Below are positions 1-11,869 of a stretch of 64,000 nt of DNA, piece by piece. Under the pieces are notes generated by a model, which saw nothing but the letters and a program-made list of their open reading frames with translations, did not search any database and had not been told where the DNA came from. Where the stretch lies: the NCBI GenBank assembly GCA_945643635.1, contig CALZFC010000009.1, positions 3,654,001 through 3,718,000 of the forward strand, in the 5' to 3' direction. Numbering within the stretch: position 1 is the stretch's first letter; every line of letters begins with the position of its first letter. Made by a program: the position numbers and the translations under genes. The DNA is from Allodiplogaster sudhausi. Taxonomy: Eukaryota > Nematoda > Chromadorea > Rhabditida > Diplogasteridae.

Positions 1-90
1 ATGAAGATCCGAGCTTACTGGGCTGTTTCTTGTGATGTTTTTGATACTTTCATATTGTGCTCATACATACATCATTATTATTCTCAGGCT

Positions 91-1410
91 GGCTGTGCGT
101 AAAAGAGGAATTTCCATTAGTGGCCTCGCCATGACGAACTCTCGTCTTGGAACTCGCTCTGGCATACCGCGACAAAAGAAAGTCATCAAGGTAAGTGCTT
201 GAGAAAAATGAACTATTCATAATCACCAATCACGTTCGTATTCCCTCAAACACAACAAATTGCTCTCTAGCGAGGCCCTAAGGAGATCTTCTTCAACGAG
301 TTGGAGTCCACCACTCCGAATCAATGCATCATCTGTCTTCGTCGCTTCTCTGACATGTACGAATGGCTACTTTTTCAGATGTTTCATTCTAAATTTAATT
401 ATCTTTTATCGATTATTTATTTTTGTCAGGTTTGCTCTAATGATGCACTACACACTCTCCTACCCACGCCTTAACTTCCAGCTTCAGCCACAGCTTACTC
501 GTGGAAAGGTAGGTTCATTTTGTTGACGATGAGTGTCTATGCCTTCCCTTTCATTCCCTTGCAGGCTGCCGGTGCTGAGGAGAAGCGTAACGAGTTGTAT
601 ATCCAAGTCACTCTCGAGAGCGATGTGGACATGACGCTAGAACTTGTTCAGCCACTGTTAGTTTCTTACTCTGTTCTGGCTTTGCAGTGTTTCTCTTTGA
701 TTGAAGTGAGAAGCTGGACATCCTCCGTGGCCACATCATGATCTCTCAACTGCGGAGAATAAGCAAGGCGGTCAGGGTGCAACCATCAGAGAAGGCAGTC
801 TTCCTCTGCACAAGGTTAGAGTCCACTTCTCTGTCTACAACCTTGCATCGCATTAATTTTCAGTGCCGAATCATTCGCTCTATCCTGTCTGATGCGGCGT
901 GATATGACGCTCTTTATCGATCGAATTCTCACTCCAGAGAATCTGCGTCGTCTTGACTTGTATGTCTTTTTGTTCCCTTCAAACAAAACCTCTTTGCGAG
1001 TCCTCTTACAATCATAGGACTGAAGAAAGAACTTTGTTATAGACAGCTGATTGCCGGAGCGTGTCGCCTGTCGGAGGCAGTGATGTGGGGCCAGAAGAAG
1101 AGGACTTCGTATGCAGACGGGCCTGGCGGGCTCAATCCATTCGAACTCAAGAGCTTCTTGCACCACAGACTCACCGTGCGTCTTCACAGCGGACATCTTG
1201 TGCTTTCACTTCTTCAGCAATATTTGTAGCCCCTGATGGAATCTGACGCGCCCTTCGTTGATCGAGCCTTCAACTGCCTCTGGACATACCATCTCGAAGT
1301 CTTTCCGCGAATGAATCGCATCTGCGCGCCCTACATGACAATTGTGAGGAAGATTAACATTTTACTACTCTGCAATTCTCTCTCTCTCTCTCTTTATCTC
1401 TCTCTCTCTT

Positions 1411-1453
<43 letters not shown>

Positions 1454-2718
1454 TTCTCTCTCTCTTTTTCTCTCTCTCTTTCTTAGTAATTCTTTATCAG
1501 CGTCTCTTCATGCGTGTCTCCGGCCATCTGATTCGTGCGCTGTCTGCTTCTTCTCATCTTCTTCGTCTCTGCATTCTCCATTCTCACCTCCTCACCGAAT
1601 TTGAATCGGACGACCTCATGCACAGGTTCGTTTTAAAACTCGGTTATATGAATGACTTTTTTCATTAACATAATTTTGTTTTGCAGATGTGGAATGTTCT
1701 TTGGAGCAGAGGCTGAGAAGCTTCCGGCAGAGGAGACACCGGAGGCAGTCGGGAAGCATGACCCTTTCTTCGACAAGGACTCCCCTCTCTACTTCCGAAC
1801 TCTGCGCGAAGCCATCGACATCTACGAGAAGTTCCAGAGTCGGCTGAATAAGAGTACGTTTCTAACATTTCTCTCCTCCTTTTCATACATATTGTTACTG
1901 TTCGCCACATTTTTTAATTCAGAAAATTAGTTTTTAATTTAATTTTCGAATATTCTGTTGCGATGAGCTTTAATAATTCATTAATATTCAATGTCCTTAA
2001 AATGATGTGCATATTTCAGAGCGAAGCCGCTATTCGGCGCCCTTCACGGAGCGGGACATCCCGAAGGAGTTCCGCAGAGATCCACGCGTGATGGACGACT
2101 CTTCTCTCCGCCATCTCTTCCGTCGAATGCGAACGGTGGCGGGTGCTGAGATGGTCGTCGAGAGTGAAATTGAGGTGAGACTGGCTAAGAATTCTCTTTC
2201 TCTCACCGTCTGTCACTCTCTCTCTCCTCTCTATATCTTCCTTCCTCTTTCTAGTACTTCTTCGATAGCGAAGAGGCCCGTGACATCCCGGACGCCTTCT
2301 TCCCCACTCTCCAAGCTCTGCCGCCGCCTCCAGATGGAGTGGAGCTGCCGAAGCCTCGCTTCATCTGCAACAACTCGTCTCCTCGTTTCTACTCGGATGT
2401 AAGTCATGCGATTTCCGTTACCTTAAAGTGAAAGACTTTCCTTTTCTTATTTTTTTTTAGGAATTCTTTAATGCTCGTCGAAAGTACGCCGAGTCGCTGG
2501 AGCGTCGTCACACGAAGCAGGCCGTCAGCACTGCGATCTCCTCTGCGTCTCTGCCATCCTCCTCAATTGCATGGGCGCCTGCAGTCCCGGTTTTCATCTC
2601 TCCCTTGTTACCTATGAACACTCTTTTAACGGTCCCGACAATTATGAAGTATCGTTTATTGAAGGGTTCGCCAACTAAGCATGCGGCTCTCTTCGGCCGC
2701 TCGAAACCGGCATATTGA
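91..2718 (+). CDS. Unrecognised multi-exon protein, 5' partial
   Basis: I do not recognise this protein. A chain of exons with good junctions reads through to a TGA at 2716-2718. The first visible exon follows an acceptor near 97 and ends at the GTAAGT at about 191. Later exons cover roughly 271-356, 430-508, 565-657, 722-815, 866-960, 1049-1210, 1215-1341, 1500-1625, 1687-1852, 2020-2174, 2255-2400 and 2461-2718. An early exon carries a CxxC pair (CIICLRRF). The middle is rich in hydrophobic helix-like segments, and the last part is charged and then Ser/Pro/Ala rich. The intron at 1342-1499 is almost entirely (CT)n. Exons at 1049-1341 have an in-frame stop unless a very short intron lies near 1209. 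The start lies upstream of the window or in an exon I cannot see. Confidence is good that this is a gene and low on exact joins. Confidence 0.6.
1378..1488. repeat. (CT)n microsatellite in an intron
   Basis: About 110 bp of CT dinucleotides with scattered TTT interruptions. It fills most of the intron between the exons ending near 1341 and starting near 1500, so it forms an extended pyrimidine tract on the sense strand. Confidence 0.95.
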
Positions 2719-3521
2719 GGGAGGAGTTTTCGCTGGAACATCCTTCTCGTTCTTTGCTGACCTCGCTTCTCCTATTTCCTCCGGCATTCACCTTGCGTTG
2801 TTGTTATGCAAATAGATTGATGTATCCAAACATTAACTTACAGCGAAGTATTTTTTTATATTATTTATCTATCTGTTATGCATGGATGTCACATTTATGT
2901 TTAGGATTTATGTTATTACCAATATTCATGATATGAAGCTCAGCGGTCTTTCGTATATTTAGGCAACTCATTTTGCTAAATTGTCGTCCTTTCCTTGTTC
3001 TCTTTCATGTCCATTGTCTGCGTGTACTTTCTTTCAGTTAGCGAGCCTTGCTCTGATCTGTCCTTTCAGTGATGACCAAATACTAATGAGATGTGCCCTT
3101 TCCTCTCTTTCACCTCTTCTCTCTCCACTGCCGCCTCCTGCCTCAGTCATATGCAATTGATACTCTCCGTCTTTACCATGGCTATCCCCTGATTATGCAC
3201 TAATTCGTAAGGATTTATTCATCCGGTTACTTCAGCCAGAACCATATTAATATGTACCCGCACTGTCTTTGAAACTCATTAATAGAATAATAAAGAAAGC
3301 TCTTTGTTTGAGTAGTTGTACTGTTGAATGGAAGGGGATTAGAAAGCGGTGACATTATCTGGCATGTTAATGACAACGGAGAGCTGTGGACGCAAGCGAG
3401 GCTGGTTGCGAGGGAGATGACGGGAGGAGGAATGCCGAACTGAGTTGCATCGGCCATCCATCCCGGAGCTGCTCCTGCAATTCGACATCTTACAATGAAG
3501 TCTCCATCAGCTAAGCTCTTC
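2719..3521. other. Intergenic spacer
   Basis: A/T-richer DNA between the + gene ending at 2718 and the - gene ending at 3522. No convincing exon is seen. The two genes converge here, so both 3' UTRs should lie in this stretch. Confidence 0.5.
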
Positions 3522-4791
3522 TCATCTGGCAGAAACATTTCTCGCTTTGTGGAGAGAAGAGGCATTCTTCGGAGGAATGCGCACTAGTTCTTCTGCATTA
3601 TTCAAGAGTTGCGCACGCTTGGCAGACATGGGAAGTCATGCGAGAGTAAGGGAGAGAGAGCGAGAGAGAAAGAGAGAGAGCAAGAGAAAAAGAAAGCGCG
3701 AGAGAGAGAAAGAAGGAGAGCGAGAGAGAGAGGGCGAGAGAGAGAGAGAGGGCGAAAGAGAGAGAGAGAGAGGAGCAGAAAGTGGCATACGTCTCTTTAC
3801 ATCCCATGGCGAAGACATCACACTCATCTAGATACTTCAATCCATCATGCTACTGTAGCTGGTATTATTAAAGCTTGTTGCACTCTGACAAATGATATGC
3901 CAGGCGGGTGCGTACATATTCATGTTGATGAGAAGGCGCCAGCCAATCTCTTGAAAGAATCAAATTGACGAAAGGAGGGATCCACACAAGCAAGTCTGCA
4001 TCATAATAAGCAGCGATGTCTTTGCCTTGTGGAACCCGTGTCAACACTCAAGAATTAGGCCAGTTAGCATGATAGAAAGACGTACTGTGCATATTTACTG
4101 AGGTTCATGGCTTCAGAGTAGGATGGAGGGAGGCCGAAGCGGAAGCCGTTGCTGCTGTCGCCCACGGCAATGGAAGGCGTCTCCAGAGCCGCATTCTCCT
4201 GATACCCGAGACCTGCTAGGGCGCCAGCCCCCACGGGCATCCCTCGTGACATCCGATTCTTCGGCACTACCACGCTAAATGAAAGAGAGTAAAGTAGATA
4301 CAGGGAGAACGAGATAGAGGGATAGAGAGATAGATCGAGAGAGAAGGAAAATGACAACTCAACTGCAACAAGTCAAGAAGGAAAGTACAGCCCCCGGTTA
4401 TGTTTCATGCTGAAAACAGCAGAGCTTCTATGTTTCCACGTAACTACGCTGGAGTGGAAATGAATAAAAAAAGGTTTAAAAAAAACGTCATTTGGGATGT
4501 AAAATAGGCTTCCGAGGATATGAATAAGCGTAGAACATCGAATAAAAAACAGGAACGAGAGAAAGAAGATGAAGCGAAAGAAAGAGAGAAGAGAAAGAGA
4601 TACCGGACGGAATGGTCTCTGTGGAGAGAGGCGACGGTCCACTCTTCCGACGTCGTGCAGATGCAACTCTCGTCGTCATCCTCTTGGGAAGCGATGGGCA
4701 GGAAGGCGGCTCGGCGTGCGCAGGCCATGATGCCAAGCACGGCGCACACCACGGCAGGGGCGATGAAGCCGAGCAGCAGGAAGATCATCCA
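3522..4791 (-). CDS. Single-span membrane protein with cytoplasmic PPxY motif, 5' partial
   Basis: Three exons join in phase: 4791-4604, 4274-4099 and 3592-3522. The first begins with a strong transmembrane segment (IFLLLGFIAPAVVCAVLGIM), then a Cys and acidic stretch. The second is Gly/Ala/Ser rich and ends in PPSYSEA, a PPxY motif of the type bound by WW domains of NEDD4-family ligases. The last is a short basic tail ending in SAR. This layout (extracellular part, one span, PPxY in the tail) resembles Shisa-like or WBP1/VOPP1-like adaptors, but the expected Cys-rich ectodomain exon was not found upstream, so family assignment is open. (GA)n tracts occupy both introns, which is CT on the sense strand. 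The exon at 4791 has a clear acceptor, so the gene continues upstream. Confidence 0.55.
3644..3772. repeat. (GA)n microsatellite
   Basis: About 130 bp of GA dinucleotides with AAA and GCG interruptions, inside the last intron of the minus-strand PPxY gene. The long reading frames through it are low-complexity artefacts. Confidence 0.95.
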
Positions 4792-5980
4792 CTAGGAGCA
4801 GAGAGGGACGCCTTCCATTCATGCGCTCTGATGACTGCGCTATGGACCAACAAGGAATGATAGATATCAATGAAACGATGCGCTTGCCGTTCAGAGGCCA
4901 TACAACTTCGTTGCACAAGGGGAAGAGGATACTAAAGGCTTCCCAATTCAATCATGTCATCAGCCCTCAGGGGAAGACACGCGGAAAACAAGCCACCTCC
5001 TGGGCATGGCCAGGAAAGTGAATGGCCGAGTCTCATTCTATGATGTCGCAAGTAATCTACGCGAAATGGAGAGGCAGCCGGCTTTTCCCAAGTAGCCGAT
5101 TATCACCTATTTCCGCCGCTTAATCAATAAAATTAATGAGATTTCCGAGCACTGCTTGATAGAGAGGAGGTGATGAAGGATTTAATGGATAAAGATGAAT
5201 TGACAGAGAGAGAGAGAAAGAGAGAGAGAGAAAGAGAGAGAGAGAAAGAGAGAGAGAGAAAGAGAGAGAGAGAGATAGAGATTGAAGCAGAGATAGAGTG
5301 AGGGAGAAGGAGGGAGCAGACATGCTCCTCTTTATCTCAACTTAGGCTACGAGTTGAGTCTAAATGCGCAAGTGAGGCATCGAGAAACAGCTGTGGAAGC
5401 TGGAGGGCGAGAACCAAACGTGTGGTGCAAAGAGATGAGATGGAGGGGGGGGGGGACTTACAGAGGAAAAATTTGTCAGTTGAGGAGCAGGAATTAGAGA
5501 TATAGTGAGTGAGATTTGGAGACATGGGCGAAGTAGAGAGAGAGAGAGAGAGAGAGGGAGAAAGAGAGTGAAAGAGCGAAAGAGACCGAGAGAGAGAGGG
5601 ACAACTCGCACAGCGTCAGCTGAAGATATCTGGGTGCCTATCTCCGTGGGCCGAGTTCACGGTTCTCGTCGAGTATTAGACACACTCGCGCTTATAATAA
5701 CTTCCGATTAGGCCATCGTGCATTCGCGTATGAAATGTGTTCAGCACAGGAAGTGAAGTAAACGTGTACACTTAGTGTTGAAACTAGATTAAATATGCAG
5801 AATCAAAATCGAATGATAAAAAAGATATTTATAGACCCGCCAGAGCATGGGAATGAACACTTCTCCGTCCAACCCACACACTCGCCATCCACTATCAGCA
5901 CTCGAGAAGGCGTGCGTGAACTCTCCCTCTGTCTGTCTCTCGCTCTCTCTCTCTCTCTCTCACTCTCTTCTGCACCAACT

Positions 5981-6019
<39 letters not shown>

Positions 6020-7345
6020 CCTCTCCTCTTTCTGTCTCTCATTAGATGCAGCCGAAGAGAACTCGCCTGCGGAGTGGCTTCCCTCCGTTAAACAAAATGA
6101 ACACTCGAATGCATCATTGTGTCTTGTATTTTGTGGCAGTGCTTAGCCGAGCAGCCACTGGCTGCCCATCTCCATCCAAGCCCTCCTTCTCTTCCAGCTT
6201 CAGCTTCTTCGTCTCACGACCGAGGCGATGATTCGATTTGGCCCTGCTGACTTGCTTGTGTCCAGAAGATGGAATTGCGTGCTCCGGACTCTACGTGTCC
6301 TCGCAAGAGAAAAAGAGAGAGAAAAAGAAGGAGAGATGGGGAAAAAGAGAGGTCGTGCGAGAAGGAGAGGGAGGGGGAAACGGAGAGGGCAAAACTACTA
6401 AACTAAAAAAACGAAAACTAGCTTCAGTCAGCCATGAATGGCTCCCATTCTTTTCGGAGTTGATTTCGTTTAACATGTAAAAGAATACACGAATTGTATG
6501 CAGAACTCTCAGGAGAGAGATCCGAATCACAATCCTTCTACATCTACCGGGGCTTGTTCTTCTCTGCGTCAGCCATCCCATTGTCTAGCTCAGCTGACCT
6601 CTTCTGTATCGATGGCGACAAAGGACGGGAGTCCACCTACTCCCACAATAGAAGAAAAAGAGCGAAGACCTTGGAAGCAGCATATTTCAAACAGCTTCGG
6701 AGATTTTCATTGTGGTCTTTAAAATATTTAGACTTTAAGTATTTATCCTTCCTTAATTGTTACCTCCGTTATTAACGAAATTCTTGTCCAGGCATAATTA
6801 TCAAAAGAACCCACTGAAGAAATGCATTCGCCTTGAGGTGTTTCTCTTCGAAATGGGGCTGGCTACCCTCTGCTGCACTTGCATCGTCTGCAACCCCTGC
6901 ATCGGCGTCCCTCTCCTCATCTTCACTCTCATTGTCATCGCTGCGGTCATAGTCATCTTCACTACTCTCCGCTGATATGCCAAGTAATTTGTATTCGACA
7001 GAATATGCAGACAACTAGTAGGTCATGACATCGCAGATAAACTATCACAAGAAACAAGAGTTCATGAAGCGCTACAAACTCAGGGGAAATTGCACTCACA
7101 GAACAGGACAACTGTTACGTTACAATTGAAAATATTAGAACAGTAAAACTGGTTTTAATCACAAGCTCGGGAAAATCACAACCTAACAGCAGGTTAAATT
7201 GATATGATAGGATGTTATGATGAGAAATTCGCTTCAGTTAATCGATTCTTTCAATAAAACTGTTTTTTCCAATTATACAAGCATATGAAAGGAGTTGAAT
7301 AACTCCCGAGGAGGCAATCATGGTTACAGTTAGAAAGAATTAGGA
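4792..7345. other. Repeat-rich spacer without a resolved gene
   Basis: Contains (GA)n at 5203-5300 and 5535-5600, (CT)n at 5937-6015, and a GA/AAG-rich stretch at 6304-6375. The missing 5' exons of the PPxY gene probably lie here but could not be identified. One possible exon at about 6792-6972 is listed separately. Confidence 0.5.
6792..6972 (-). CDS. Possible acidic exon, strand ambiguous
   Basis: On the minus strand, an acceptor-like site near 6972 is followed by a very acidic frame (Ser/Asp/Glu/Ala rich, with SSEDDYDRSDD), ending at a GTTCTT donor near 6792. On the plus strand the same DNA reads as a Cys-rich hydrophobic peptide (from MGLATLCCTC, stop at 6973-6975). Acidic GAx codons read antisense always give hydrophobic residues, so only one is likely real. 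The acidic frame has better flanking splice sites and lies just downstream of the minus-strand PIP-box gene. No family is recognised. Confidence 0.25.
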
Positions 7346-10158
7346 TTACACGGCCTGTTTCTTGGTGAAGAAAGAGGTGATGGAAGGCTGTTTCGGATTT
7401 GAAACTTCCTTAGCGGAAGGTCGACTCTTCTTGGCGGGAGCGGAGTCGGAGTTGCTGGAGGGGCGGAAGAGTGAACAGCGACTGTTGCGGCCTGCCGTGT
7501 TCGCCTTCAACACACGAAGTCCACGGCGACCCCGCAACGGGGTCACTGACTGAAATTAACGAAAATAATTACATTTCTTAATTGTACCAGGCCCTCCTGC
7601 TGTTCAAAAAGTTATCGAGCAGGATATTTCTATGGATATATAATTGTTGTTCACCTCTTCCTTGTCATTTCCATTCTCGATCAAAATCTCAGAGAGAATG
7701 CGGCTTCCATCGTGTTGAGCATGGGTCTTTTTGGACGGGAGTTCTATCACCTGGAAATGCACATCTTATTGTTTAATAATCTTTTCTTGAAGTGTTCAAG
7801 GAAACTATGAAAAGAGCATGCTGACAAAAAGGAGAAACCTGTCCTCCTGGCGGAATGTTCTCCTTATTTGCTTCATCAGGCAGATCTTCGTGGATTGTAG
7901 CTGTCGGAGTGGGGGTCGTGTTGGACATGAACCAGACGGGGCCAGAACTCTGTGGAGTGGTGGTGGCCTCTGGAGGGTCAATGGAGGAAGCTGCAGGCGA
8001 GCCATGCGATCTGCTTGGCTCGTCGCATACTGCGAGAGGAGCAAGTGGAGTCCTGAAGAAAAATATCCTCAGCCTGCACCGAAATTGCAAATTAATAATA
8101 GTCATGAAATTGCCATCGTCATAGAGAGAAGCGATCTGTCAAGAACAGACTTGAAAATGGGAGTGAAAGAGGCGTCGTCGTGGGTCGTCCAGATGTCGAG
8201 AGCAGCAAAGCGATCCAGAAGAGCCCGTGCAACTCGGTCATGGGGAGAGACAAAAGCATCCGCTTCCTGCAAAAGAAACACCATCATACGATGATATCGC
8301 AGCATTTCAACAATGCTGGAACAAGGCAAAGCGTGCAACATGTTTTCCGCAACTTTCCCATGCCGGCTGCGCGCAGGCGGACACTAATTCTAATGACGGG
8401 AAAAGAGACAATGTCCAAATCTACCACCTTGTTTCCACATGGAACCAAGTCCTCGACAGTCTTTCGGTTGGCTGCAAGCTGCTTGATATTCAGGTTGAGG
8501 ATGTGCTGCGCACGATTGACACGAGTGTCCTTCGGCGACGTGCTCAGCACGAATTCCGCTGCCATCGCAACCATTCCGGAGAGGGAGCGGCTGCAAGGAA
8601 AGACTCATGAGGGAGAGAGAAGGGACAGACGGAACGGGGAGAGGGAGAGGGAGAGGGAGAGAGGGAGAGAGAGAGAGAGAGAGATAACTAACGGAATGTC
8701 ATTGAACTCGATCATGCGCGAGTGCATCTCATCAACTGCCTCGTCAAGTCGTCTAAGGAGACCGACATGCGCAGTTAGTGCCTTCTCATCTTCCTCCATA
8801 GTAACCGACTCTTTCGGCCGTTCGTGTTCTGATGACAACTTCGCGGCCATGACGAACGAGTACAGAGCCTGTCGGAGAGAGGGATGGATGACAAGAGTGA
8901 GAAGGGAGGGAGAGACGGGAACAGTCCGGGGTCATAGCAGGGAATAAGATGATTATTCGAACCTGCACAATATTAAGCTTAGATCGCACAGCGAAACGCT
9001 TGAGCGGAGGGAGTGCTTCTGGGCAGATGGAAGAGAGAAGACGCGTGGCAGAGTAGATGTCGGCCTGGTCGATGGTCAGGGCAATCAGAGACAGCAGAAG
9101 ATCCAACTGCTCTCGCTGAGTACAAGAAATGAAATCAAAGAGTGCAACGTAAACAGAAATGAGAGAGTTTTATAGGGATAGTAAATGTGTTGTGACAGTG
9201 GAGATAAGACACTGACTGAGTTGACATGGCCGTGCCACTCCGAAGATGGTATCACGAATGCGAGATTAGAAGAGGGAGGGGGGAAGGAGGGAGGGGGCCA
9301 TGAATGACTACGGCCAGAGACAGCCTCCCGCTGAGCGGAGTCTCGCAAAGGGAGATGCAACAGTGACGAGGCCGTGAGAGGTCACCTTGACCTTTCTTGC
9401 AGCAACGGCATATCATTGGCATTGTCAGACGGGTGGCTGATTCCATCCCGTGACATGCGCAAACATCAATGTCCTTCCCTTTCATCTCATCCCAACAGAT
9501 GCGCCATTCATCCAGGCATTTCGGACCAATGTCAAAGCAGCAACCTTCATCGCATACAAACAACTTCAGATTAACGCGCGGTCTTTCATCCGGAATGTTT
9601 TCTTCCACTGCAAAAACGGATGAATAAACATGTCCCAACCAGCTGCGAAATCTGCTTGGCCTGTGCCGCTTCAATCTCGCTGCGAGCCACGGTAACTCCA
9701 AGAAGTTCGGAGAACCATCCGCATTCTTCTTCCGCAGCAACATGAAACGACAACGTGTGAAGTGAGTCACGGATCTGAACTGCGAAACCAGGTGAGAATG
9801 AAAGGTCTAGTAATGAGAAAATGAATAAGAAAAAGTAAGACTAGCCTCGGGATGGTCGTTGAGTGTCCGCTCACACAATTCCTTCAGCTCCCAATCGCCA
9901 AGTCGCCACGAAGGATCTCCATTCAGTGTCTAAGAATAGAAGAAGAAGGGAAATTGGGAAACAGGGAAACAATTTGATAGAATAGAAAATGACAGGATGC
10001 ATAAGAACCTTCTCGAGGCGCTCGGCGTGGATGCGATGCTTGAGAGGAAGCAGCGAGCGACGCTCGAAGGAAGAAGCCACGTGACGCCAGACGAAGGCCA
10101 CCATCTCGATGTCACTTCTGAACAACAACTCACGACAGCCTCCCTCCCCCTCCGCCAT
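7346..10158 (-). CDS. PIP-box and KEN-box protein with a Cys-rich centre; candidate replication or repair factor
   Basis: Family not recognised. At least ten exons run from an ATG at 10158 to TAA at 7346-7348. In order: a helical N-terminal region; a Cys/His-rich segment near 9370-9607 with pairs such as DEGCCF, CACHG and CRCC that could bind zinc; several helical exons (about 9117-8965, 8870-8690, 8590-8445, 8270-8110); a disordered Ser/Thr/Pro part containing NKENIPPGG (7860-7840); and a C-terminus with QPSITSFF followed by KKQAV. QxxIxxFF is the canonical PCNA-interacting (PIP) box, and KEN is an APC/C degron. Together they suggest a cell-cycle-regulated protein acting at replication forks; that role is inference. 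One intron appears to use a GC donor (GAG|GCTAGT at 9846/9845) and one may be only 22 nt (9608-9629). An upstream exon is possible because the ATG follows an acceptor-like AG. Confidence 0.6.
8628..8686. repeat. (GA)n / (GGGAGA)n microsatellite
   Basis: Purine-only repeat inside an intron of the minus-strand PIP-box gene, just downstream of the exon ending in NDIPL on that strand. Confidence 0.9.
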
Positions 10159-11073
10159 CGTCGCCTTCAAAGACAACAAAAGATGACGAGGACACAGGAG
10201 TGTAGAGCACCGAATGTAACGCAAAAAAGCGACAACCTCACACACACTTGCGCAAAAATTAACCAAATCATAGAGCAAAAACAACTAAACAATGTAAAAT
10301 GTAGCTAGCGTTTGAGTCAGTTTCAAAGAAGAAATTAAACCGCGTCTGCGTCAGTGTCTCCGTATAAAGCGGAATGTGGAATTAGTATGGAGCGGTCTCA
10401 AAAACTGTTGATGGAATTATTTTTTGATTTTTTTTATTTTGTATTTGTATTCCTGCTTAAACTCAAGCAGTGAAAAAATACTCGTTCGTAAATTAAGCTG
10501 AATAGAACTAGTTGTGGAAAGGTGACATTTATGAGAGTTGTCATTTCTTCCTTACATCATAATATGATGGACCTCTTCAATCTCACAATCAGAATCTCTC
10601 TTTCGCTTCCTCTGTTTATCTCTCTTCGTCTCTCTCTATCTCTCTCTCTTTCACTCTTTCTCTCTCACTATCTTTCCACTTCTCTCTCTCTCTATCTCTC
10701 TCCTTTTCTCTCTATCTCTCTCGTTCTTTATCTCTCAAATGCAACAAGATTGCGTCAAGGAGGAGACTGCTGTTGTATCTACGTTCACTGCCGGGTGTGA
10801 CTCGTGGTTGCTAATAATGTAGTGTAAGAATATCTTGCTGGGAGTCTTCAATCCATCACGGATCTCCACGGCCAGTCACTTCCGAGGGGACACCAGATTT
10901 CGTAGTGGCTACTTCTTCTTCGTTCTTTTCCTTGTTCCTTTTGCTACCTTCCACAATCTTTCACTGTTCCTGCTCACTCGCCCTTCTTCCCTTCGTCTCT
11001 TCCCTCTCTTATGAACTTACTCCTTTTGTCTCTGTCTCTTCCTTTCTCTCTCTCTCTTCCTCTTTCTCCTTCA

Positions 11074-11124
<51 letters not shown>

Positions 11125-11597
11125 CTCATAACTTTCCGTGCTCTCTTCTGATTGGTAGTCGTTCGACCTGGAGACCTGACAAGAGTAGACAGGCGGTGTC
11201 CCGTCTCTCTCCCTGGTGTCCTCCACTCCGCGCAACACTTGGTCTTTCTTTTGCCCTCTGGCCCTTTCCAGAAAAACTCGACATAACTTTACCGCTTCAA
11301 GTTTGTTACTTTTACTATTTTTCCTTATAGCAATCCGGGCAGAACGTAAGCGTTGCACATTACTTCAGCCTGGGAAAAAGAAGTTTGGAATCTAAGGTGA
11401 ACTACTTTGCGTAATAAAATTGTGAGAAACTGCCATAGCATTTCTTGGAAGCGCATCCCTAAATAACGAATTGAATCTCACGAGAGATAGAGAGAGAGAG
11501 AGCGATTGAGAGAAAGATAGAAAGAAAGAATGAAAAAGAGAGAGAGAGAAAAGGAGAGGGGGAAGTGATAGAGAGAAAGAGAAGGAGAGTAGATACA

Positions 11598-11634
<37 letters not shown>

Positions 11635-11869
11635 GAGCGAGAAAGAGAAATAGAGGAGATACATAAGAGAGAGAAAGAGAGAGTTATGTTCTGAACTCGG
11701 AAAGTAGAAAGATGTCTTCTCCCACAAGCTACTGCACTCGTAAAGCGGATTGACCCAACAGCCGTCCCTCCCCATCCATTGTCTCCTAATGTATCTCTTC
11801 AATCGTGGAGTGGGCGTTCTCAGGCGCAGCAGCCGTCTCCGGCGGAGTCTGCGCTCGCTGAGTTCGAGG
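10159..11869. other. Spacer with several microsatellites
   Basis: Holds the promoter side of the minus-strand PIP-box gene and the upstream region of the aquaporin gene. (CT)n lies at 10597-10735 and 11045-11121, and (GA)n with AAAG variants at 11487-11690. No convincing exon is seen. Long frames here are translated dinucleotide repeats. Confidence 0.6.
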
